In this document: positions 52,799-61,428 of the stretch, piece by piece | How positions within the stretch are numbered: the stretch's first letter is position 1 | How the letters are laid out: each line of letters starts with the position of its first letter | NCBI RefSeq assembly: GCF_022662195.1 | Contig: NZ_JAKMCS010000018.1 | Location: 1-64,000, forward strand | DNA: 64,000 nucleotides | Direction of reading: 5' to 3' | From: Aestuariivivens insulae | GTDB lineage: Bacteria; Bacteroidota; Bacteroidia; Flavobacteriales; Flavobacteriaceae | Made by a program: the position numbers and the translations under genes | The notes under the pieces: generated by a model | What the model saw: only the letters and a program-made list of their open reading frames with translations | Told to the model about the DNA's origin: nothing | Databases searched by the model: none

Positions 52799-54766
52799 CT
52801 AATCTTTATAACTTTTGTATTGTTGGTAATCACCTAAATTCATTTTTTCCAACAGTTTTAAAAATTCAGGGTTTTGATGTAGATTATTAAAAAAGTGATC
52901 GTATTTTATTCTATACAATTCAACATTATTTCTATTGAATGCTATGTTCAACCATTTCATGGCCTCCTCATCTTCATTTAAATAAGCATATTTCTGCGCT
53001 ATCCAATAGGCATTATGCTGAACGTGCTCTTCATTTGCATGGTTTATATCCAAATCATTAATCCACCTAAACACACCATCTATACCTCCTTTTTTAAAGG
53101 CCTCTAGCATGGGGGACACGTTTACTTTAGCACTTGGGTTTAAGCTCCAATTTTCAACCAGTTCGTCTACCGCTTTCTCATCTTGACCTTTCTTGGCATA
53201 TATTAAGAAATTAATCCAGGACGCCCATCCATCTTTATAATCAATTTCCTTGGCTTTTTTTGATTCTTCCAAAGCCTTGTCATATTCTTCAGTTAACATA
53301 TAACACTCTGAACTTAAAATGTTTATATAATAGGATACTGGCGCAATCGATAAAGCCTTATCTATAAATTCTCTGGCCTTAACAAAATCTCCTTTTATAT
53401 ACGTTAAATACCTCGCATAGGTAACTAATACTCCTGGGTTTTTAGGATCGATGTCTACAGCTCTTAGAAATTCTTTTTCGGCATCTTCCCATTTCCATTC
53501 AAACTCCATATAAACTAGCCCCAAAGCACGATGGGTTTCCGCTAAACTATTATCAAGTTTAATTGCTTTTAAAGCATAATCCTTTGCCGTTAAATAATCT
53601 TGCTCTGAGAGTGTTGGGAACCCTTTATATAAATGCAGTAAGGCCAAACCAGAATAAGGTAATGCAAATTCCGGATCCAATGCTATACTCTGGTTAAAAT
53701 ATTTTTCTGCTAATTGAAAGCCATCCCCGGAAAAATCATATAAAAAATAATGGCCTTTTAAATACAAGTTATAAGCTTCTAAATTCTTTGTTGGTATCTT
53801 ATCTATTTGTTCCAACTCTGCTGGAGATAATACCAAATCCAATTCTTTAGCGATCAATCTTGAAATTTCACTTTCCAAAAAGAAAATATCCTCAAATTCC
53901 CGATCGAAATCTTTGGACCACAAATGAGTATCGTTCTTAGCATTAATAAGGTATACAATAACTTTAATTCTACCTTCGTACCGCTGTACACTTCCATCGA
54001 TAATGTAATTAACTCCCAAGGCCTCGCCTATCTCCAACCCCGATAAATCACTAACACCATATCTATCTGAGGATTGTCTGGACTTCACAACAACATCCTT
54101 TATTTTAGACAAATGATTGATAATATCATCTCGCATGCCATCGGCAAAATATTGATTGCTTGGGTCGGCACTTAAATTTTTAAAAGGCAATACAGCTATA
54201 GATTTTTCATGCACGCCATTAGTTATGGCACTTCCCATTTTATTTTCTCCTGAGCTTTTTAGTGCATAGTAACCCAAAACAATAAACAAAATACTTCCTA
54301 ATAGAATTAAAATTTGTCGCCTTCGAAACTTCCTTTCTTTTTTAATCGACCCTAACTTCTTTTTTATTTTTGAATCTGAAACTGTAGAACTAACTGAATT
54401 TATTGTCTCTTTTTCTTCTGGTTTTACCGTTCTATATTTAACCTCTCCTGGCGGATAACCATAATAATCACTAAAACTTGAGTTAAAATATGTAGGGCTA
54501 CCAAAACCAACTCGATAGGCAATTTCAGATACGGTAGCCACATTATCTTGTAACATGACCATTGCTTTTTCCAGTCTATACTCTCTTATAAACTGACTTG
54601 TGGATTTACCCGTAAGTGAATTTAATTTCCTGTGCAATTGCGACCTACTAACTCCAATTTCTTCAGATAGTTCGTTAACACCAAACTGTTCGTTGGCTAG
54701 GTTGGTTTCAATTAAAACAGTAACCTTCCTAATAAATTCATCATCAATAGATAATTGGTTTGGCAT
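52799..54766 (-). CDS. Membrane-bound AraC-type regulator with TolB-like and TPR sensor region
   Basis: A 655-residue one-component regulator. The AraC helix-turn-helix is at the N-terminus (about 8-110): FGVNELSEEIGVSRSQLHRK and VSEIAYRVGFGSPTYFNSSF. A basic linker leads to one membrane helix (about 149-168, ILILLGSILFIVLGYYAL). The outer part starts with IAVLPFKNLSADPSNQYFAD and GMRDDIINHLSKI (about 190-310), a TolB-N-like domain seen in adenylate-cyclase-associated and TPR regulators. TPR repeats follow (about 325-640, for example YLKGHYFLYDFSGDGFQLAE, AEKEFLRAVDIDPKNPGVLV). DNA binding should be cytoplasmic and sensing periplasmic. The signal and targets are unknown; the adjacent secreted PepSY-like gene is one candidate. 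Confidence 0.87.
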   Translation of the reverse strand: MPNQLSIDDEFIRKVTVLIETNLANEQFGVNELSEEIGVSRSQLHRKLNSLTGKSTSQFIREYRLEKAMVMLQDNVATVSEIAYRVGFGSPTYFNSSFSDYYGYPPGEVKYRTVKPEEKETINSVSSTVSDSKIKKKLGSIKKERKFRRRQILILLGSILFIVLGYYALKSSGENKMGSAITNGVHEKSIAVLPFKNLSADPSNQYFADGMRDDIINHLSKIKDVVVKSRQSSDRYGVSDLSGLEIGEALGVNYIIDGSVQRYEGRIKVIVYLINAKNDTHLWSKDFDREFEDIFFLESEISRLIAKELDLVLSPAELEQIDKIPTKNLEAYNLYLKGHYFLYDFSGDGFQLAEKYFNQSIALDPEFALPYSGLALLHLYKGFPTLSEQDYLTAKDYALKAIKLDNSLAETHRALGLVYMEFEWKWEDAEKEFLRAVDIDPKNPGVLVTYARYLTYIKGDFVKAREFIDKALSIAPVSYYINILSSECYMLTEEYDKALEESKKAKEIDYKDGWASWINFLIYAKKGQDEKAVDELVENWSLNPSAKVNVSPMLEAFKKGGIDGVFRWINDLDINHANEEHVQHNAYWIAQKYAYLNEDEEAMKWLNIAFNRNNVELYRIKYDHFFNNLHQNPEFLKLLEKMNLGDYQQYKSYKD

Positions 54767-54889
54767 TTACATGGATCATTAAAGTTAAAAGTCAGAAACG
54801 ATAGATAAGGTGGCATTACATTCTACTAATATAAAGCATTTAACGGAAAAATACTTTTCAATATCTTAAATTTCACTTCTTTACGCCCA

Positions 54890-54927
54890 TAAAAAAACCT
54901 AACGTGAATTGCGTTAGGTTTTTTTAT
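54890..54927. terminator. Bidirectional intrinsic terminator
   Basis: AAAAAAACCTAACG pairs with CGTTAGGTTTTTTT around TGAATTG, with T-runs on both strands. It lies 22 bases downstream of the DUF2911 stop (minus strand). Confidence 0.88.
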
Positions 54928-54948
54928 AGCAACTTTAAGTTCCTGTAT

Positions 54949-55797
54949 CTACATAGCACCCCACTCTTTAAGCGAGTCTTTGTTCATTTTCACATAATCG
55001 GCATTACCCGCTTTCTCTGCATACATAAGTGAAGCTTTCGCCGCAGCAATGGCACCAGATTTATCTCCTGCTTTGGCATGAATTAATGACTGCTGTCTTA
55101 ACACCCAAAACCTTGGTTGGTCTTTATCCATTTCTACCGCTTTATCTATCCAAGCTTTAGCTTGCTCTATATCTTTGTCTTCTTGTAAATAATAAACCGC
55201 CGCTTGAAAATAATCACTAGAACTTGGTCCATTCATTATCTTATTAATACTGGCAACAACAGCAGCATCGGTTGGCACGCTAAACGGTACAGCCAAATAC
55301 GTTTTTTCCCAAATTAAATCCAGGGTAGCACTACTGTTAGTGATATTATTAATATCCATAGTAAAAGTTTCAACATTAAATGGTACAGGATGTGACTTTA
55401 CAGTAGTTTTAGCTGCCACATATTGCTGATCAAATTCATTAGGCGTGCCAAACTCTTTGCCATCGTTATAAAAAACAACCTCCCAAGATTCACTATTGGG
55501 AACAGTAAAAATAGAGTACGATCCTGCTTTTAAGGTTTGCCCATCAACAGTAGCATCTGTACTAAAGGTTATTTTTGTTCTTGCATTAGCTCCTGTTCGC
55601 CATATTTTACCATAAGGCACCAAATCTCCAAAAACGGTTCTCCCTTTAACTCCTGGTCTAGAGTATTCTAAAGTCACATCGGTTAATCCAACTTTTTGCT
55701 CTAACTTAGAAAATGGACTGGGAGCCGGTGTTTTTACTTGTGCATTAACCGAATAAATTGTTGCACAGGTCATAAAAAGTAATAGTAGTTTCTTCAT
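54949..55797 (-). CDS. DUF2911 secreted protein
   Basis: 282 residues from the ATG at 55797, chosen because it opens a clean signal peptide (MKKLLLLFMTCATIYSVNAQ). The longer frame from 55911 would run through the promoter region of the divergent aquaporin gene. DUF2911 covers about 30-185: VTLEYSRPGVKGRTVFGDLV, PYGKIWRTGANARTKITFST, LKAGSYSIFTVPN and WEVVFYND. The C-terminal 90 residues are helical and TPR-like (AAVYYLQEDKDIEQAKAWID and following). DUF2911 proteins are abundant in Bacteroidota but have no proven function. The gene ends at a strong terminator and is monocistronic. Confidence 0.9.
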   Translation of the reverse strand: MKKLLLLFMTCATIYSVNAQVKTPAPSPFSKLEQKVGLTDVTLEYSRPGVKGRTVFGDLVPYGKIWRTGANARTKITFSTDATVDGQTLKAGSYSIFTVPNSESWEVVFYNDGKEFGTPNEFDQQYVAAKTTVKSHPVPFNVETFTMDINNITNSSATLDLIWEKTYLAVPFSVPTDAAVVASINKIMNGPSSSDYFQAAVYYLQEDKDIEQAKAWIDKAVEMDKDQPRFWVLRQQSLIHAKAGDKSGAIAAAKASLMYAEKAGNADYVKMNKDSLKEWGAM

Positions 55798-55889
55798 CTT
55801 ATTATTGATTAAAATTAGTTTTTTGAATTCAATAAATTTAATAATTAAAAAAGGCTTTACTGTTAACAAAAGCTTAAAAAACTGTATTG

Positions 55890-55897
55890 TATCTTTG
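55890..55897 (+). promoter_or_regulatory. Promoter box TATCTTTG for the aquaporin gene
   Basis: An exact TAnnTTTG match ending 15 bases before the ATG at 55913, so the leader would be very short. No convincing TTTG at the -33 distance. Confidence 0.5.
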
Positions 55898-55912
55898 TGA
55901 AAAATTTTCAAA

Positions 55913-56569
55913 ATGAAACAATATTATGCTGAAACTATTGGCACCTTCGCCATGGTATTTTGTGGTTGCGGCGCCATGACCATCAATGAAATAACTAATG
56001 GAAGTATTTCCCATGTTGGCGTAGCTGCAACTTGGGGCCTTATTGTCATGGCCATGATATATGCTTTTGGTGAAATTTCTGGCGCCCATTTTAATCCCGC
56101 AGTAACCATAGGCTTTGCCTTTGCCAAAAAATTTCCATGGCAAAAAGTCCCTAAATATATATGTGCACAAGCCATAGGTGCTATCCTAGCAGCTTTTTTA
56201 CTTTGGTTTTTATTTCCTGATAGTTCATCTTTGGGAGAAACCATACCGGCCAGTGGATTTCCTTCATACAAGGCAGCTATATTGGAATTTTTACTCACCT
56301 TCTTTTTAATGATCGTTATCATTAATGTTTCTACAGGAAGTAAGGAAATTGGCACCATGGCAGGTATTGCCGTTGGTGGGGTTATCCTATTGGAAGCCAT
56401 GTTCGCTGGTCCTATGACAAAAGCTTCCATGAACCCCATTCGCTCCATAGCCCCTGCCCTATTTACAGGAAACCTTCAATATTTATGGTTGTATATTACT
56501 GCTCCAATATTGGGAGCAATAGTAGCAGTATCTAGTTGTAAATTAACAAAAGACAAGAATTGCTGTTAA
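55913..56569 (+). CDS. MIP-family aquaporin or aquaglyceroporin
   Basis: A 218-residue six-helix channel of the inner membrane. The first half-loop is GAHFNPAVTIG (NPA at 61-63). The second is MTKASMNPIRSIAPAL, in which NPI (174-176) replaces the second NPA while Arg177 of the selectivity filter is kept. Several Cys occur near the ends (CGCG at 17-20, CC at the C-terminus). Changes at the third position of the second NPA box are known in some channels with altered solute choice. Water, glycerol or arsenite permeation are all possible. It is divergent from DUF2911. Confidence 0.9.
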   Translation: MKQYYAETIGTFAMVFCGCGAMTINEITNGSISHVGVAATWGLIVMAMIYAFGEISGAHFNPAVTIGFAFAKKFPWQKVPKYICAQAIGAILAAFLLWFLFPDSSSLGETIPASGFPSYKAAILEFLLTFFLMIVIINVSTGSKEIGTMAGIAVGGVILLEAMFAGPMTKASMNPIRSIAPALFTGNLQYLWLYITAPILGAIVAVSSCKLTKDKNCC

Positions 56570-56732
56570 CGACTAAGTTATATCGTCCAATAACAATCGT
56601 TTTTCTTCAAAAAATAGTATTAAAAAAAATAATTTATTAAAATTTCCTTAATAGAACGCTTCAAAAACCATCAATCATTAAGAATTTATTATATTGTCAA
56701 ATTCTTAAAAAAATTGAAAAGATTAGAAGACT

Positions 56733-56948
56733 ATGGAGATTATTGATAAAGCCCTTGAATTTGAGCAACGCAAACACACCTTCAAAACGACAAGCGAACG
56801 CATTGAGTCCTCTAGAGAAGTTAAAAATTTAATTTTAGCTTTAAACGATCTGTACAAAAAAGATAAAGATCCAGAACTTATGGAACTCATGAAAAGATTA
56901 ACCGTGATTAAACAAAAAATTGAAAAGCGTTTAAAGGGTAGACCATAA
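56733..56948 (+). CDS. Small coiled-coil protein, unrecognised
   Basis: A 71-residue, strongly charged, all-helical protein (IIDKALEFEQRKHTFKTTSE, LMELMKRLTVIKQKIEKRLK). It has no signal or membrane segment and no known motif. The ATG follows an A/G-rich leader, and the gene stands in the same direction 65 bp before the photolyase gene. The opposite-strand frame is also open but looks less protein-like. A small adaptor or regulator is conceivable; nothing in the sequence fixes the role. Confidence 0.65.
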   Translation: MEIIDKALEFEQRKHTFKTTSERIESSREVKNLILALNDLYKKDKDPELMELMKRLTVIKQKIEKRLKGRP

Positions 56949-57013
56949 TTTTTTAATGGCATTCTATTTAAAATCCTTATAAAAGGCTAGAGGTTTGCTT
57001 CGCAACATATTAA

Positions 57014-58321
57014 ATGGCACACCCCATAAACATATTTTGGTTTCGTCGTGACTTGCGACTGGATGATAACCTTGGTTTTTATGAAGCTTTAAAGGGAGAA
57101 CACCCTGTATTGCCCCTTTTTATCTTCGATACCGAAATTCTGGAGAATCTACCCAAAGATGATGCCCGTGTAACATTTATCCATGAAACCCTTCAGAAAA
57201 TGAAGGGTAAACTTCAAGAACGTTTTAATAGTGATATTGCATTGTTTTATGGAAGACCAATAACTATATTTGAGCAATTGGTTACCGACTTTCATATACA
57301 AACTGTATATACCAATCATGATTATGAGCCTTATGCCCAAATGCGGGATAATGAAATAAAGGCTGCTTTAAAAGCACATGATATCGCTTTTAAAACCTTT
57401 AAAGACCAAGTTGTTTTTGAAAAAAATGACGTTGTAAAAGCCGATGGCTCTCCTTATGTTGTGTATACACCCTATATGAAAGCTTGGAAAGCTAAGTTTA
57501 AGTCTCATAATTTAAAAATCTTTCATACCAATAAATTCTTAGGTAATCTTGTAAAACATCCACAATCATCAAATTTGAGCCTATCTGATATTGGGTTTAC
57601 TAAATCACAGCAAACCATAGCAGCATATAACACTGCACCTGCCCTTATCCAAAATTATGAAGGCACCCGAAACTTCCCTGCTAAAGATACAACATCCAGA
57701 CTAGGTCCCCATTTAAGGTTTGGAACGGTTAGCATTCGTAAAGTAATTAAAAAAGCGATAGCTGAAAAGAACGAAACCTTCTGGCAAGAATTGATTTGGC
57801 GTGAATTTTTTATGCAAATCCTATGGCATTTTCCACATACTGTTAAAGATGCTTTTAAACCCAAATACGACCGTATTCAATGGCGCAATAACGAAAAGGA
57901 GTTCGAGGCATGGTGTGTTGGCAAAACCGGTTACCCTTTGGTTGATGCTGGTATGGGGCAATTAAACAAAACGGGGTTTATGCATAATCGGGTACGCATG
58001 CTAGTTGCCAGTTTTTTATGTAAACATCTGCTTATAGATTGGCGTTGGGGTGAAGCCTATTTTGCCGAAAAACTACACGATTACGACATGGCCAGTAATG
58101 TAGGTAATTGGCAATGGGTAGCTGGGTGTGGTGTAGATGCTGCGCCTTATTTTAGAATCTTTAACCCGACAACACAAATTGAAAAGTTTGATAAAAATTT
58201 AGAATACATCAAACAATGGGTGCCAGATTATCAAGAACTCACCTACCCCCAGCCTATTGTTGATCATAAGTTTGCTCGTGAGCGGTGCCTAAACACCTAT
58301 AAAAAAGCACTTAACGATTAA
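57014..58321 (+). CDS. phrB: Deoxyribodipyrimidine photolyase
   Basis: A 435-residue cytoplasmic flavoprotein that repairs cyclobutane pyrimidine dimers with blue light. The N-terminal antenna domain opens INIFWFRRDLRLDDN. The C-terminal FAD domain has WQELIWREFFMQILWHFPHT, GKTGYPLVDAGMGQLNKTGF, HNRVRMLVASFL, WRWGEAYFAEKLHDYDMASN and VGNWQWVAGCGVDAAPYFRI, all diagnostic for class I CPD photolyase or a close relative. It has the Trp residues needed for electron transfer. Length is slightly short (about 430-470 is usual). It follows the small coiled-coil gene and is convergent with murA. Confidence 0.95.
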   Translation: MAHPINIFWFRRDLRLDDNLGFYEALKGEHPVLPLFIFDTEILENLPKDDARVTFIHETLQKMKGKLQERFNSDIALFYGRPITIFEQLVTDFHIQTVYTNHDYEPYAQMRDNEIKAALKAHDIAFKTFKDQVVFEKNDVVKADGSPYVVYTPYMKAWKAKFKSHNLKIFHTNKFLGNLVKHPQSSNLSLSDIGFTKSQQTIAAYNTAPALIQNYEGTRNFPAKDTTSRLGPHLRFGTVSIRKVIKKAIAEKNETFWQELIWREFFMQILWHFPHTVKDAFKPKYDRIQWRNNEKEFEAWCVGKTGYPLVDAGMGQLNKTGFMHNRVRMLVASFLCKHLLIDWRWGEAYFAEKLHDYDMASNVGNWQWVAGCGVDAAPYFRIFNPTTQIEKFDKNLEYIKQWVPDYQELTYPQPIVDHKFARERCLNTYKKALND

Positions 58322-58369
58322 AATAGGGCATGTTATCATTATTAAAATGATAGCTATTCCTTAAAGCGG

Positions 58370-59680
58370 TTACTCCACCCGTTCAATATGCGCTCCTATA
58401 GCCCTTAAGCGTTCATCTATACGCTCATAACCACGATCTATTTGCTCTATGTTTTGTATGGTGGAAGTTCCTTTAGCCGACAATGCAGCGATAAGCAAGG
58501 ACACTCCGGCACGTATATCGGGAGAGGTCATGGTCATAGCCTTTAACGTCGATTTAAAATCATGGCCAATAACGGTAGCACGGTGTGGGTCGCACAAGAT
58601 AATTTTAGCACCCATATCGATAAGTTTATCCACGAAGAACAAACGGCTTTCAAACATTTTTTGGTGCACCAGAACACTACCTCTGGCCTGTGTAGCCACA
58701 ACCAGTATAATACTCAATAAATCTGGTGTAAAACCTGGCCACGGAGCATCTGAAATGGTAAGAATGGAACCATCAATAAAACTTTGTATTTCGTACCCAT
58801 TGGTATGGGCAGGAATATGAATATTATCACCTTGCCTTTCAACGGTGATCCCCAATTTTCTAAACACATTGGGAATAATCCCTAAATCGTTCCAGCTTAC
58901 ATTGGTTATAGTGAGTTCACTTTTGGTCATTGCCGCCAAACCAATCCAGCTTCCTATTTCAATCATATCGGGCAACATGGTATGGTCTGTGCCTCCTAAA
59001 GCTTCAACCCCATCAATTACCAACATATTGGATCCAACACCACTAATTTTGGCTCCCATCCTATTCAGCATTTTGCATAATTGCTGTAAATAGGGCTCAC
59101 AAGCGGCATTATATATAGTGGTCTGTCCTTCGGCAAGTACGGCTGCCATAACAATATTGGCCGTTCCAGTTACCGAAGCTTCCTCCAAAAGCATATAGGT
59201 GCCTTTTAGTTTTTTAGCTTCAACACCATAGAACTGTTCCTCACGACTATAACCAAATTTAGCACCTAGTTTGATAAGACCTTCAAAATGGGTATCTAAA
59301 CGACGGCGGCCTATTTTATCGCCCCCAGGTTTAGGGATATAGCCCTTACCAAAGCGTGCCAATAAAGGCCCTACTATCATAATGGAACCTCTAAGTCCTC
59401 TGCCATCCACCTTAAATTGGTCGGATTCTAAATAGTCTAAATCAACATCATCAGCTTGAAAACTATAGCTACCTTTAGCAAGCTTTTCAACCTTAACCCC
59501 AAGCTTTTTTAATAGGCTAATAAGTTTGTTAACATCAACAATATCTGGTATGTTGTTAATGATAACCTTTTCAGGGGTTAACAATACAGCACACAAAATT
59601 TGTAAGGCTTCATTTTTTGCACCTTGAGGCTGAATGCTGCCTTTTAGCTGATGCCCTCCTTCAATTTTAAACAATCCCAT
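58370..59680 (-). CDS. murA: UDP-N-acetylglucosamine 1-carboxyvinyltransferase MurA
   Basis: A 436-residue cytoplasmic enzyme making the first committed step of peptidoglycan, enolpyruvyl transfer from phosphoenolpyruvate to UDP-GlcNAc. GSIQPQGAKNEALQILCAVL, VDGRGLRGSIMIVGPLLARF and GKGYIPKPGGDKIGRRRLDT are the family blocks. In the last of these, position 121 is Asp where most MurA enzymes have the Cys attacked by fosfomycin. Asp variants are active and naturally resistant in other phyla. Later blocks are SVTGTANIVMAAVLAEGQT and RAGVSLLIAALSAKGTS. Its start lies 5 bp after the DUF4290 stop, so these genes are cotranscribed. Confidence 0.96.
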   Translation of the reverse strand: MGLFKIEGGHQLKGSIQPQGAKNEALQILCAVLLTPEKVIINNIPDIVDVNKLISLLKKLGVKVEKLAKGSYSFQADDVDLDYLESDQFKVDGRGLRGSIMIVGPLLARFGKGYIPKPGGDKIGRRRLDTHFEGLIKLGAKFGYSREEQFYGVEAKKLKGTYMLLEEASVTGTANIVMAAVLAEGQTTIYNAACEPYLQQLCKMLNRMGAKISGVGSNMLVIDGVEALGGTDHTMLPDMIEIGSWIGLAAMTKSELTITNVSWNDLGIIPNVFRKLGITVERQGDNIHIPAHTNGYEIQSFIDGSILTISDAPWPGFTPDLLSIILVVATQARGSVLVHQKMFESRLFFVDKLIDMGAKIILCDPHRATVIGHDFKSTLKAMTMTSPDIRAGVSLLIAALSAKGTSTIQNIEQIDRGYERIDERLRAIGAHIERVE

Positions 59681-59685
59681 AAATG

Positions 59686-60321
59686 CTAGTAGCGTTTTCT
59701 TTGACGGTTGGTACTTTTCTTATGTCCTTTTTTTCCTGAATATTTACTTTTTGATCGCATTAAACTTGTGGCATCCGAAAGATCTTCTTCTGAATTCTTC
59801 AAGTTTATTCTACCTCCGGAAAGCTCATACAAATGTTCGTAAATCACCTCATCTTCAACCGTATCTTTATTCCAGTTTAAAAAACACTTTTTCATATGGT
59901 TGGCAATGGTATATACCAATGCTTCCTTTAGGTCGCCATCCTCCCAGGTATTGGCTACATCTATCATGGTTTTAATGTTATTACCATAAAATCTGTACTT
60001 AGGATGGTTTTGTGGATACTTTAGTGGTTCTGGGCGTTCATCAAAAAGTTCCTTTGATGGTTTGGAAAATGGAGATTCCGCATCCAATTCAAAATTGGAC
60101 ATGATAAAAAGCTGATCCCAAAGTTTATGTTGAAAATCCGGAACGTCACGCAAATGTGGCTGTAAGTTACCCATTACGGCAATAATAGCTTTAGCTAGTT
60201 TATCTCGTTCTTCCTTGGTTGCCCTTGTTTTGGCATAGTTAATCATCTTTTGAATATGGCGTCCATATTCTGGAATGATTAAATGTTCACGCTCCGTGTT
60301 GTACTCTAAATCGTCTATCAA
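59686..60321 (-). CDS. DUF4290 protein
   Basis: A 211-residue cytoplasmic protein of the Bacteroidota-specific DUF4290 family. It opens LEYNTEREHLIIPEYGRHIQ and continues NPYAKTRAT-like helices, HLRDVPDFQHKLWDQLFIMS and HPKYRFYGNNIKTMIDVANT. The tail is very basic (KYSGKKGHKKSTNRQRKRY). The function is not known, but the gene is generally beside murA, as here (5-bp gap), which suggests a role linked to cell-wall growth or a shared promoter. No enzyme motif is seen. Confidence 0.92.
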   Translation of the reverse strand: MIDDLEYNTEREHLIIPEYGRHIQKMINYAKTRATKEERDKLAKAIIAVMGNLQPHLRDVPDFQHKLWDQLFIMSNFELDAESPFSKPSKELFDERPEPLKYPQNHPKYRFYGNNIKTMIDVANTWEDGDLKEALVYTIANHMKKCFLNWNKDTVEDEVIYEHLYELSGGRINLKNSEEDLSDATSLMRSKSKYSGKKGHKKSTNRQRKRY

Positions 60322-60386
60322 AATTTATGTGTAGAATTAATGTTTTGGCTTGTAGTTATTGTGCCTGTGCAAAATACAAAAAAAAT

Positions 60387-60680
60387 CTAAAGACTTATAA
60401 CCCCTTCTACTTTTTCTGCAACTTCCTTATATTTATCTATTACTGCATTAGGACTTCTCATTAACAAATTAACAGATACACTGGTATATTTACCATTCTT
60501 GGATTCCACAGTATTAATAACAGCCCCCATATTATCGAAAATAGCTTCAATCGCTGCTATTTTTTTTATATCAGACTTTACTATAAACTTATATAAATAT
60601 TCTGCTGGCCAACTATTGGTTTCATAGAGTTGCCCCTTTAGTTTTTCGTAAAATGCTTCAGAATTTGAATTGTTGTCCAT
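60387..60680 (-). CDS. DUF493/YbeD-family protein
   Basis: 97 residues from the ATG at 60680, chosen because the family starts near MDNNSNSEAFYEKLKGQLYE. An earlier in-frame ATG at 60746 adds 22 unlikely residues. It has the ACT-like beta-alpha fold of DUF493: YLYKFIVKSD, AIFDNMGAVINTVESKNGKY and TSVSVNLLMRSPNAVIDKYK. YbeD-type proteins are small regulators of uncertain role. It lies 65 bp upstream of DUF4290 on the same strand and may be the first gene of the murA transcript. Confidence 0.88.
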   Translation of the reverse strand: MDNNSNSEAFYEKLKGQLYETNSWPAEYLYKFIVKSDIKKIAAIEAIFDNMGAVINTVESKNGKYTSVSVNLLMRSPNAVIDKYKEVAEKVEGVISL

Positions 60681-60887
60681 ACCTTTTGTTATAGTCTGCA
60701 AAAGTACATGATTTTTTTCATTTGCAAACTCATAAAACAAACACAAAAATCCATGTATTAATGAAGTGGTTACCTATGTGAACTTAAATTTTAAGTACTT
60801 TAAGTTTATCAAGGAAATATAGTGTTTCCTTTCTATTTTTTTTATAACTGTTAAATTACGAATTTTACATCCAAAATCCTGCCAATT

Positions 60888-61427
60888 TTGAACGCAAAAA
60901 AAATTATTATTACCGGGGGACCCGGAACTGGAAAGTCATCCATTATAAATGAATTGATAAAACGGGATTATACCTGTTTGGAAGAAATATCCCGGCAAGT
61001 AACTCTGAAGGCTCAAAAGGATGGGATTGACCAACTGTTCTTAACCCAACCCTTATTGTTTAGTGAATTATTACTAAAGGGGAGACAAAAACAATACATT
61101 GAAGCAAACCATTTAGTAAGCGATGTTGTTTTTTTTGACAGGGGTATTCCTGATGTTTTGGCTTATATGGATTTTATTGGTGACACTTACCCAAAGTCAT
61201 TTATTGACACCTGTAAAGCATTGGTTTACGATACTGTTTTTATTTTAAAACCTTGGGAAGCGATTTATACCAGTGACAATGAACGTTATGAAAATTTTGA
61301 TCAGGCTTTACAAATCCACGACCATTTGGTAAATACTTATAAAAATTATAATTACACTTTAATTGATGTGCCATTCGATACGGTAGAAAACCGAACTAAC
61401 TTCATTTTAAAGTTTATAAATATGTAA
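60888..61427 (+). CDS. AAA-type NTP-binding protein (AAA_28/NadR-like)
   Basis: A 179-residue cytoplasmic P-loop protein starting at a TTG (60888). No ATG lies before the Walker A motif GGPGTGKSS (about 10-18), so the TTG is needed. ISRQVTLKAQKDG, SDVVFFDRGIPDVLAYMDFI and VFILKPWEAIYTSDNERYEN match the AAA_28/NadR-kinase-like family. A nucleoside or nucleotide kinase function is likely; the substrate is unknown. Its stop lies 1 bp before the recQ start, so they are cotranscribed. Length is normal for the group. Confidence 0.87.
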   Translation: MNAKKIIITGGPGTGKSSIINELIKRDYTCLEEISRQVTLKAQKDGIDQLFLTQPLLFSELLLKGRQKQYIEANHLVSDVVFFDRGIPDVLAYMDFIGDTYPKSFIDTCKALVYDTVFILKPWEAIYTSDNERYENFDQALQIHDHLVNTYKNYNYTLIDVPFDTVENRTNFILKFINM

Positions 61428-61428
61428 T

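Noticed and set aside
55924-56448. Minus-strand open frame (174 codons) over the aquaporin gene
   Set aside because: The aquaporin frame has NPA, membrane helices and a promoter box; the antisense frame has none and looks like a shadow.
56723-56962. Minus-strand frame of 79 codons opposite the small coiled-coil gene
   Set aside because: The plus-strand frame has balanced charged helices and a sensible start position before phrB; the minus frame has no start context.
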